This document shows, one piece after another, positions 1-5,424 of a stretch of 5,492 nucleotides of DNA; position 1 is the first letter of the stretch; each line of letters opens with the position of its first letter. The stretch is from Deltaproteobacteria bacterium (GTDB lineage Bacteria; Desulfobacterota; UBA8473): contig JAUXHQ010000150.1 in NCBI GenBank assembly GCA_030621455.1, positions 1 through 5,492 on the forward strand, written 5' to 3'. The translations under genes and the position numbers were made by a program. The notes under the pieces were generated by a model. It ran no database searches and was not told the origin of the DNA. It was given only the letters and a program-made list of their open reading frames with translations.

Positions 1-443
1 CCCTGACGGGCGAGTTCTATAGGAACAAAAGGAAAGTTTCCCATATGGACACTGAGTGCAACGACTCCCTTGCCGAGTTTCAATGCCTCATCGAGGTGTT
101 CTCTTCCTTCAATGCGTATCATCTTATTAAAGTATCCATTCCGTAACCTTGGATATGAAAGAAACTCTACCCCTCCCCTGGCTATGTTTCGGAGCATAGA
201 CGTATATATTTGTAGGATTTCCCCCTCACTCTTTTCATCTCCCAAAGCGAGTCTCAGGTTGTCCAGAGTGATATGTCTTCGCCTTTTTAAAACGCGGAAA
301 GCCAGTTGCGCGGTTCTTTCTCCAACTATGTAAAGGCACTTCAAGGGCAGTAGCCTCAAGATAAAGAGTAGTACCTTAAGCGGAATCGAGCCTATCCTGC
401 CATAAAATCGCCGTCTGAACTTTACCGCCTTCTTTTTTGCCAT
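1..443 (-). CDS. LpxL/HtrB-family lipid A secondary acyltransferase, N-terminal part (runs off the left edge)
   Basis: The first 147 codons of a protein whose C-terminus lies beyond the window. I translated it by hand because it has no stop here. It starts at ATG 443-441, 27 bases after the kdsD stop, with an AGGGG Shine-Dalgarno at 448-452. It opens with a basic stretch (MAKKKAVKFRRRF) and then a hydrophobic segment at about residues 18-40, which would anchor it to the inner membrane. After that come RRHITLDNLRLALG (residues 55-68), NIARGGVEFL (86-95), IEGREHLDEALKLGKG (111-126) and VHMGNF (132-137). This is the usual order in the HtrB/LpxL acyltransferase family (PF03279), whose members move an acyl chain from acyl-ACP to a lipid A precursor. 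His133 fits the catalytic histidine. The acidic residue expected five positions later is Pro138, so the exact reaction is uncertain. Its place after the Kdo genes supports a lipid A role. It could be an LpxL, LpxM or related acyltransferase. Confidence 0.85.
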   Translation of the reverse strand, partial: MAKKKAVKFRRRFYGRIGSIPLKVLLFILRLLPLKCLYIVGERTAQLAFRVLKRRRHITLDNLRLALGDEKSEGEILQIYTSMLRNIARGGVEFLSYPRLRNGYFNKMIRIEGREHLDEALKLGKGVVALSVHMGNFPFVPIELARQ

Positions 444-470
444 CTTTCCCCTGAACCTTTGAACCAGAAT

Positions 471-1442
471 TTAGAATCGAAATTTAAACTCTCCTCTTCC
501 CAGGAGATCATGGAGATGAACTATACCCTTGATCTTCTTGTCCCCGTCGACGATTGCAAGAGAGGTAATCCGGTGCTTCTCCATCTCCTCCAAGGCCTGC
601 CCCGCCAGTTTGGACCCGTCTATAGTCTTCGGATTGAGGGACATGACCTCATTGACGGGTTTTTCAAGGATATTACCCTTATACCCCATCAGCCGACGGA
701 GATCACCGTCAGTGATTATCCCTATTAACACATCCTCCCGGTCAAGTACCAGGGTGACGCCGAGATTCTTATCACTCATCTCGTCGACGGCTTCCTTCAT
801 CGATTGTTCTCCGTACACGGCGGGGATATCTTCTCCTGTCATCATAACATCCTTTACTTTGACCATAAGCCGTTCACCGAGATTCCCCGCGGGGTGGATT
901 CGACGGAAGTCCGCCTTTCGAAATGATTGTTTTTCGAGAAGCGCCACGGCCATGGCATCTCCCATGGCAAGGGTGGCAGTAGTACTTGCGGTTGGGACCA
1001 GGCCCATAGGACATGCCTCTCTTTCGACCCCTATGTCTACGGCTACATCACTATTCCTTGCCAGTGTGGATCCTGTGTTACCAGTAAAGGCGATAAGACT
1101 GGCCCCCATCCCTTTTACTATAGGGATTAGGGAATTGACTTCCTCGGTCTCTCCGCTGTTGGATATGGCAAGGACCACGTCGTCCTTCATAACCAGGCCC
1201 AGGTCACCATGCATCCCTTCCACGGGGTGGAGGAATATGGCCGGGGTTCCGGTACTGGTAAGAGTGGCTGCGATCTTCCTCCCTATGATACCGGATTTGC
1301 CAACACCGATTACCACGACCCTCCCTTTGCCGGCGTAGATAATGTCCACAGCCTTTACAAAGTTCTTGTCTATGCGGTCCACTAGATTTTGTATGGCTTC
1401 GGCCTCTATCCGGAGGACCTCTTTGGCCTGTTTAATAACCAT
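471..1442 (-). CDS. kdsD: D-arabinose 5-phosphate isomerase (KdsD/KpsF family)
   Basis: A cytoplasmic enzyme that interconverts D-ribulose 5-phosphate and D-arabinose 5-phosphate, the first step towards Kdo. It has 323 residues, close to the 328 of E. coli KdsD. A SIS sugar-isomerase domain covers about residues 35-170 and two CBS domains cover about 198-255 and 265-320. Visible active-site features are GVGKSG with Lys49, EGMHGDLG with His78, SNSGETEE around Glu98, REACPMGLVPTAST with Glu142, and RIHPAGNLG with His183. These match the Lys, two Glu and two His positions known in KdsD. The ATG start is 14 bases after the waaA stop, with a GAGGG-type ribosome site, which indicates translation from the same message. 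KpsF and GutQ are paralogues with the same fold and reaction. Placement among kdsB, waaA and a lipid A acyltransferase favours the LPS housekeeping role (KdsD). Confidence 0.95.
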   Translation of the reverse strand: MVIKQAKEVLRIEAEAIQNLVDRIDKNFVKAVDIIYAGKGRVVVIGVGKSGIIGRKIAATLTSTGTPAIFLHPVEGMHGDLGLVMKDDVVLAISNSGETEEVNSLIPIVKGMGASLIAFTGNTGSTLARNSDVAVDIGVEREACPMGLVPTASTTATLAMGDAMAVALLEKQSFRKADFRRIHPAGNLGERLMVKVKDVMMTGEDIPAVYGEQSMKEAVDEMSDKNLGVTLVLDREDVLIGIITDGDLRRLMGYKGNILEKPVNEVMSLNPKTIDGSKLAGQALEEMEKHRITSLAIVDGDKKIKGIVHLHDLLGRGEFKFRF

Positions 1443-1456
1443 TTTGCGCCTACCCT

Positions 1457-2752
1457 CTATATCTTTCCTTCTAATAATTTCTGCACAAGCATTGCGCTAC
1501 GCTTCGCGGCTCCTCGGTTCGCCATGACGACCCTCCTCCCCGCCTCACCCAGAGAGTGGAGCCTTTCCACATCTTCCAGCAGCTCAAGACCCACCTCTAC
1601 GAGATCATCCGCTCCATTTATCTCTATGCCGGCGCCCACGGTTTCCAGGAGTTGTTTGGCATCCAGGAAATTCTCCATGGAGGGACCGTAAAAGACCACC
1701 TTCCCCCAGGCAGCAGCCTCCAACACATTATGTCCACCTAACGTGACAAGGCTTGCTCCGCAAAAGACAATGGTTCCCACACTGTAAACCTTGGATAGAT
1801 CCCCTATTGTGTTGAGGAGAATCACCTGTCTGTTCCGTACAACACCGGCATCGAGATCGGTCTTTAGGATAAACCCCAGGTTATTTTGGCAAAGGAGCTT
1901 CTCCACCTCTCCGGTTCTCTCGATATGACGTGGAGCTATAACCATCAGCATATCCGGGTAAACCTTGACGAATTTAAGGTAGGCCTCGATTATTATCTCG
2001 TCTTCGCCTTTCCTGGTGCTCCCGGCCACAAAGACCTTATCGTCCCCGGAGATATTCAATGTCTTCCTTATATCTTCTTCAAAGTCCGGATGAACATGAT
2101 CTGCCAGTCCATCGTACTTTGAGTTCCCGTTGACAAATACCCTTTCTTGAGAAGCCCCCATGGAGACAATCCTGCGGGCGTCATCCTTCCCGATCATGCT
2201 CATAACATCCAAGTTTTGGAGTGCCTGTTTCATAAGAGGCCGTACTTTCATATAACCACCGAATGACCCCATAGATATTCGACCATTAACCATTATGGTC
2301 TTAACCCCTAGTTTCCTGGCTTTTCGCAGGAAGTTCGGCCAGATTTCCGTCTCTGATACAATAAAGATGTCGGGGATCACAACCCGCAATGCCCTTCCGA
2401 CAACCCACCAAAAGTCCAGCGGAAAGTACATATAGGAAGAGACATCCCTCAACACCTGTTTTGCAAAATCATGACCGGTCTTGGTAGTATTGGAGACTAT
2501 TATGCACGATGAAGGATATATCTTCTTGATCTCGGTAATTATAGGACTTATTACCGAGACCTCGCCCACAGAGCAGGCGTGGATCCATAATCTGGGCCTC
2601 AAAGAAGCATCGTTCAAGACCCGCCATGAAACAAAGCCAAACCGCTGCCCCAGACTCTCCTTATATCTGCCTGTGATAAGTATAAAAACAAGGAGGACCG
2701 GAAGTGCAAGGATCGTGGCCAACGATAGCAGGAGATTATATAGGAAATACAC
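1457..2752 (-). CDS. waaA: 3-deoxy-D-manno-octulosonic acid (Kdo) transferase, GT30
   Basis: WaaA (KdtA) transfers Kdo from CMP-Kdo to the tetra-acylated lipid A precursor on the cytoplasmic face of the inner membrane. Numbered from the GTG at 2752-2750 it has 431 residues, a normal length. It begins MYFLYNLLL with one hydrophobic membrane anchor (about residues 3-27). Next come HACSVGE (58-64), with the conserved catalytic Glu64, and SETEIWPN (133-140). The C-terminal nucleotide-sugar half has GSTRKGEDE (from 245), APRHIER (273-279), GGHNVLE (339-345) and YGPSMENF (355-362). A second GTG directly upstream at 2755-2753 is also open. I prefer 2752 because GGGGAG at 2757-2762 is only one base from the first GTG, and MYxLYNLLL is the common family start. 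The gene overlaps the kdsB end by 17 bases (20 from 2755), implying translational coupling. Whether it adds one, two or more Kdo units cannot be read from sequence. Confidence 0.95.
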   Translation of the reverse strand: MYFLYNLLLSLATILALPVLLVFILITGRYKESLGQRFGFVSWRVLNDASLRPRLWIHACSVGEVSVISPIITEIKKIYPSSCIIVSNTTKTGHDFAKQVLRDVSSYMYFPLDFWWVVGRALRVVIPDIFIVSETEIWPNFLRKARKLGVKTIMVNGRISMGSFGGYMKVRPLMKQALQNLDVMSMIGKDDARRIVSMGASQERVFVNGNSKYDGLADHVHPDFEEDIRKTLNISGDDKVFVAGSTRKGEDEIIIEAYLKFVKVYPDMLMVIAPRHIERTGEVEKLLCQNNLGFILKTDLDAGVVRNRQVILLNTIGDLSKVYSVGTIVFCGASLVTLGGHNVLEAAAWGKVVFYGPSMENFLDAKQLLETVGAGIEINGADDLVEVGLELLEDVERLHSLGEAGRRVVMANRGAAKRSAMLVQKLLEGKI

Positions 2753-3494
2753 CACACTCCCCTCGAGCCATGATCCTTTTGACCTTATTCAAATCTTCAG
2801 GTGTATCCACTTCAACAGAGTCGTAACCGGTCTCAACCACCTTTATCCTGTAACCATTCTCCAATACCCTCAACTGTTCTAACATCTCGGCCTTCTCCAG
2901 TCTGCTCTGGGGCATCTGTGTAAACCTCAGTAAAAAATCTTTCCTGTATACATAGACCCCTATATGCCTGTAGTGACATGCTGTCGTATCCGGGTCCCTT
3001 ACATAGGGTATGGGGAACCTGGAAAAATACAAGGCAAATCCGTCCTTATCCACCACCACCTTCACCACATTCGGGTTTTCTATATCTTCCTCGGTCTTTA
3101 TTCGACAACTGAGAGTTCCCATCACTATGGAGGGATCATCCATAAGAGGGCAGATGATCTCATCAACGGTCTCCGGCCCCAGAAGGGGCTGGTCGCCCTG
3201 TATGTTAACCACTAAATCGGCGTCTTCTATGTCCAGTTGGGAGAGCGCTTCTGCTATCCTGTCGGTTCCCGATTTATGGTAGGAAGCCGTGAGTATAGCT
3301 CTCCCCCCAAACTCCTCTACCTTTCTGAGGATGCGTTCATCATCGGTAGCTACCGTTACAGAGGTCAAGGAATCCGACATTGAAGCCCTCTTATAGACAT
3401 GTTCTATCATGGGCTTACCACAAATATCCGCCAAGGGCTTCCCGACAAACCTTGAAGAGTGGTATCTGGCAGGGATTATTCCAATGGCCTTCAA
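2736..3494 (-). CDS. kdsB: CMP-Kdo synthetase (3-deoxy-manno-octulosonate cytidylyltransferase)
   Basis: KdsB joins CTP and Kdo to give CMP-Kdo and pyrophosphate in the cytoplasm, producing the donor used by WaaA, the next gene. It has 252 residues, typical for the family. Motifs appear in the expected order: IPARYHSSRFVGKPL (residues 7-21, nucleotide-binding loop), ATDDERI (49-55), SGTDRIAE (75-82), VNIQGDQPL (96-104) with metal ligand Asp101, YFSRFPIPY (156-164), HIGVYVYRKDFL (177-188), the LEKAEMLEQLRVLENG stretch (199-214), and VDTPEDL (229-235) with Asp230. The start codon is TTG at 3494-3492. An in-frame TAG directly precedes it, a perfect AGGAGG lies six bases upstream, and the protein then starts as KdsB proteins usually do (MKAIGIIPAR). 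It starts 30 bases after dapA and its last codons overlap waaA. Confidence 0.97.
   Translation of the reverse strand: MKAIGIIPARYHSSRFVGKPLADICGKPMIEHVYKRASMSDSLTSVTVATDDERILRKVEEFGGRAILTASYHKSGTDRIAEALSQLDIEDADLVVNIQGDQPLLGPETVDEIICPLMDDPSIVMGTLSCRIKTEEDIENPNVVKVVVDKDGFALYFSRFPIPYVRDPDTTACHYRHIGVYVYRKDFLLRFTQMPQSRLEKAEMLEQLRVLENGYRIKVVETGYDSVEVDTPEDLNKVKRIMARGECGVFPI
2757..2762 (-). promoter_or_regulatory. Shine-Dalgarno GGGGAG for waaA inside the kdsB 3' end
   Basis: GGGGAG on the minus strand lies within the last codons of kdsB. It is four bases before the GTG at 2752-2750 and only one base before the GTG at 2755-2753, which favours the former. Initiation here would depend on ribosomes finishing kdsB. 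Confidence 0.55.
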
Positions 3495-3500
3495 CTATAT

Positions 3501-3506
3501 CCTCCT
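3501..3506 (-). promoter_or_regulatory. Shine-Dalgarno AGGAGG that fixes the TTG start of kdsB
   Basis: A perfect AGGAGG on the minus strand, six bases before the TTG at 3494-3492. The in-frame TAG at 3497-3495 rules out any upstream start, and the first Met codon further in would remove the nucleotide-binding loop. Confidence 0.85.
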
Positions 3507-3524
3507 GAGAGCTGAGGTAAAAGA

Positions 3525-4424
3525 TTACAGTTTGCCCACATCCTGCAGTGCTATTTTCAATTTTTCCCTATTTGCGGGCTTTAGCCCCACCAGTGGCAAC
3601 CTCAGCTTCCCTCCAGGGAGACCCATCATGTTCAAAGCCTCTTTTACCGGTGCAGGATTGGGTTCTATGAAGAGGGCCCTGACCAGGGGGAGGGTTCGGT
3701 AGTGTATCTCCCTTGCTTTTTCGTATTCCCCTGCTTTGGTGAGTCTGCACATCTCCGTGTATTCCTTTCCAAGTACGTTCCCCACCGCAGATATGGCGCC
3801 GTCTCCCCCGAGACACATCATAGGATACGTCAGCGCATCCTCACCGGAGAGGACATAAAACTTTTGAGGATTGTCCTTGGTACCCTCTAATATCTTCATG
3901 GTCTGCATTAAATTTCCACCTGCATCTTTAACCCCTATGATGTTATCGATCTTTGAAAGTTCGATTATGGTTTCAGGTTCTACATTTCTACCGGTTCTGG
4001 AAGGTATATTGTATATGAAAAGGGGTATCTTGCTATTCTTGGCGATGGCCTCGAAGTGGCGCATAAGCCCACCCTGGGTCGGTCTATTATAGTAAGGGCA
4101 GACCTGGAGGCTTGCATCAGCGCCCATGTCCTCGGCGTGTTTTGTCATGTCGATAGCCTCTTGGGTGCTGTTAGACCCCGTCCCTGCAATCACTGGAACT
4201 CTGCCGTCAACCTCCTTTATGGTTATCTCAATTACCCTGCCATGTTCTTTGTGGGATAAGGTAGGGGACTCGCCTGTTGTTCCACAGGGTACCATCCCAT
4301 CTACCCCCGCCTCCTCTATCAAGTGGTTAACCAACCGTCTCAGCCCTTCTTCATCCAATGAATAATCATCCTTGAAGGGTGTAACCAAAGGTATATGACA
4401 GCCGACAAAGTCTACCTGACTCAT
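3525..4424 (-). CDS. dapA: 4-hydroxy-tetrahydrodipicolinate synthase
   Basis: DapA condenses pyruvate with L-aspartate semialdehyde in the cytoplasm, the first committed step of diaminopimelate and lysine synthesis. The product supplies peptidoglycan, so it fits an envelope cluster. It has 299 residues with a (beta/alpha)8-barrel pattern. Key residues align with E. coli DapA at a shift of about five: Thr49 in CGTTGES, Tyr112 in YYNRPTQGG, Tyr138 in YNIPSRTG, Arg143 in the same motif, and the Schiff-base Lys166 in GVKDAGGN. GTTGE and SRTG favour DapA over the related N-acetylneuraminate lyases and keto-deoxy-sugar aldolases of this superfamily. The ATG start has an AGGAGG eight bases upstream (4433-4438). 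No other lysine gene is visible beside it. The 64-base gap before it is too short for a lysine riboswitch, so no dedicated control is evident. Confidence 0.95.
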   Translation of the reverse strand: MSQVDFVGCHIPLVTPFKDDYSLDEEGLRRLVNHLIEEAGVDGMVPCGTTGESPTLSHKEHGRVIEITIKEVDGRVPVIAGTGSNSTQEAIDMTKHAEDMGADASLQVCPYYNRPTQGGLMRHFEAIAKNSKIPLFIYNIPSRTGRNVEPETIIELSKIDNIIGVKDAGGNLMQTMKILEGTKDNPQKFYVLSGEDALTYPMMCLGGDGAISAVGNVLGKEYTEMCRLTKAGEYEKAREIHYRTLPLVRALFIEPNPAPVKEALNMMGLPGGKLRLPLVGLKPANREKLKIALQDVGKL

Positions 4425-4488
4425 GGTTCTAACCTCCTTGTCAATTTCCTAAAGGTATGAAAGGGTTTTCCCCCTCATAAAGTTTAGT

Positions 4489-5175
4489 TTACTTTCCGAA
4501 ATTTTCCTCGGCCTCTGAGCGACGTACGTATGAAGGGGTAAATGTGTGTAAATCGATCGTATGGTTCTTCCTTAATTCATCCAAACCCAGTCGTGCAACA
4601 TTTGATGCACGGGGAAGCCTCAAATTTACAGGAGCAAAGAGGGCCAGATCTTGAAGTTCCCCTCTTATTAACGCACCGTATACATCTATAGCGTCGCCAA
4701 GAAAAACGACCTTTTCGTTAATCCTCTTGAGTAAATCTCCGGGTCCTATCGCAAGATCGGTTGTGAGTTTTCTGAGCGTATTCTTTTCGTCCCTCTTATA
4801 GAAGGCGGTATAGACCTCCTTTTTCCTTGCATCCAATATCGGGCATACGAGATAGTCTGTAAAAAGGACATTTTCAGCCAAGGCATCGAGGGTCGGGATA
4901 CCCACAACGGGTTTGCCTGTTGCAAAGGCAAGTCCTTTGATAGTACTTGCGCCTATTCGGAGCCCTGTAAATGAACCTGGACCTATGGAGATGGCAAATC
5001 CATCTATATCACTGATGCGAACCTTCGCATCTTTAAGTGTATCGTCAATGGTCGGAAGAAGCCGCTCGGAATGGGTCACCTTTATATTCAAGATATGCTC
5101 TGATATGAGCTCTCCCTCATCGACCAAGGCGACACTTCCAGCCATAGTTGAAGTCTCTATCGCCAAAACTTTCAA
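4489..5175 (-). CDS. tsaB: tRNA threonylcarbamoyladenosine biosynthesis protein TsaB
   Basis: TsaB is the non-catalytic partner of TsaD. With TsaE it forms the complex that transfers threonylcarbamoyl to A37 of ANN-decoding tRNAs (t6A). From the chosen TTG start (5175-5173) it has 228 residues, a usual length. It begins KVLAIETST (residues 2-10), the ASKHA-fold start seen in TsaB. It then has SIGPGSFTGLRIG (63-75), the hallmark of the family, ILDARKKEVYTAFY (113-126), and a C-terminal PSYVRRSEAE (214-223). TsaD metal-binding histidines are absent, as expected for TsaB. A GTG at 5202 in the same frame would add nine residues (MINERCWNI), but it lies inside a short direct repeat and falls outside the family alignment, so I prefer TTG. 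The ribosome site is weak either way. It is the first complete gene after the AT-rich region and sits 64 bases before dapA. Confidence 0.93.
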   Translation of the reverse strand: MKVLAIETSTMAGSVALVDEGELISEHILNIKVTHSERLLPTIDDTLKDAKVRISDIDGFAISIGPGSFTGLRIGASTIKGLAFATGKPVVGIPTLDALAENVLFTDYLVCPILDARKKEVYTAFYKRDEKNTLRKLTTDLAIGPGDLLKRINEKVVFLGDAIDVYGALIRGELQDLALFAPVNLRLPRASNVARLGLDELRKNHTIDLHTFTPSYVRRSEAEENFGK

Positions 5176-5194
5176 TATATTCCAGCATCTTTCA

Positions 5195-5221
5195 TTTATC
5201 ACTTTACACTTTTATCACTTT
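5195..5221 (-). repeat. 11-base direct repeat just upstream of tsaB
   Basis: On the minus strand, AAAGTGATAAA occurs at 5221-5211 and again at 5205-5195. Read as octamers this is AAAGTGAT, AAAAGTGT, AAAGTGAT, so it also has an 8-base period. The second copy contains the GTG at 5202 that would be the alternative start of tsaB, which is one reason to prefer the downstream TTG. It could be a paired regulator site or simple repeat decay. No known operator is recognised. Confidence 0.55.
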
Positions 5222-5241
5222 AAAAAACATTAATACAATAA

Positions 5242-5270
5242 TCCTAAATTCGGGAATTGCGAATTTAGGA
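5242..5270. repeat. Perfect 10-bp inverted repeat (stem-loop)
   Basis: TCCTAAATTC at 5242-5251 pairs perfectly with GAATTTAGGA at 5261-5270 around a nine-base loop. It overlaps the plus-orientation octamer array. In minus-strand RNA it would fall in the tsaB leader just after the proposed transcription start. It has no T-run on either side, so it is not a typical terminator. Confidence 0.65.
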
Positions 5271-5279
5271 ATTTAGGAA
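5249..5279 (+). repeat. Degenerate tandem octamer array, plus orientation
   Basis: Read on the plus strand, this is four adjoining units: TTCGGGAA, TTGCGAA (one base short), TTTAGGAA and TTTAGGAA. The last two are identical. The unit approximates TTnnGGAA and recurs in the opposite orientation at 5315-5346. Confidence 0.7.
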
Positions 5280-5307
5280 TTATATAAGATATAGAATTCA
5301 TTAATAA
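5279..5307 (-). promoter_or_regulatory. Candidate sigma-70 type promoter for tsaB and downstream genes
   Basis: On the minus strand there is a perfect -10 box TATAAT (5284-5279) and, 17 bases upstream, TTATTA (5307-5302), which matches four of six bases of the -35 consensus. Transcription would begin near 5272, giving a leader of about 95 bases to the tsaB TTG. The region is so AT-rich that such a match can arise by chance. Confidence 0.3.
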
Positions 5308-5314
5308 ATTTCAA

Positions 5315-5346
5315 TTCCACAATCCCTAAATTCCTTAATCCCTCAA
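5315..5346 (-). repeat. Degenerate tandem octamer array, minus orientation
   Basis: Read on the minus strand, this is four exact-length octamers in tandem: TTGAGGGA, TTAAGGAA, TTTAGGGA and TTGTGGAA. A decayed fifth unit, TTGAAATT, follows at 5307-5314. The units resemble those at 5249-5279 on the other strand, so the two arrays face each other across an AT-rich core at about 5280-5306. Confidence 0.7.
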
Positions 5347-5424
5347 TTTATTCATCGGTATTCCTTTAAGAAAAAGTGTAAACTACTTTATAGCTTTTAT
5401 AAAGGATGCCCAAACTATCGCTTT

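Larger units (their letters stand above)
5176..5424. other. AT-rich non-coding region upstream of tsaB
   Basis: About 250 bases with no credible gene on either strand. It contains mirrored arrays of octamer repeats (5249-5279 and 5315-5346), a 10-bp hairpin (5242-5270), a shorter AT hairpin (5386-5404), an 11-base direct repeat next to tsaB (5195-5221) and a possible minus-strand promoter. It is the longest gene-free stretch in the window and the most likely place for the cluster's transcription start. Confidence 0.8.

Noticed and set aside
70..333. An 87-codon plus-strand open frame at the left edge
   Set aside because: The minus strand here encodes the acyltransferase N-terminus with several family motifs. 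The plus frame is a shadow.
529..1338. A 269-codon plus-strand open frame
   Set aside because: It lies wholly opposite kdsD, which has full family motifs. It shows no recognisable domain and is rich in Ser, Pro, Arg and Thr, as expected of an antisense shadow.
2481..2882. A 133-codon plus-strand open frame across the waaA-kdsB junction
   Set aside because: It is antisense to two well-supported genes, with no family resemblance and no clear ribosome site.
4441..4480. Stem around GGGGGAAAACCC between tsaB and dapA as a terminator
   Set aside because: The stem is short and bulged, with no T-run after it. The genes appear to be co-transcribed.
4425..4488. Lysine riboswitch before dapA
   Set aside because: Only 64 bases separate the genes, far less than the roughly 170-base L-box aptamer, and no such fold is visible.
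5176..5202. GTG at 5202 as the start of tsaB
   Set aside because: The extra nine residues precede the normal TsaB start, the GTG sits in a direct repeat, and no good ribosome site precedes it. It cannot be fully excluded.
5249..5346. CRISPR array
   Set aside because: The units are 8 bases, contiguous, degenerate and in two orientations. There are no spacers.
5386..5404. Hairpin CTTTATA-loop-TATAAAG followed by a T-rich stretch on the minus strand, as a terminator of the right-edge gene
   Set aside because: The 7-bp stem has one G-C pair and the T-run (CACTTTTT) begins about nine bases later, so it is too weak to call.
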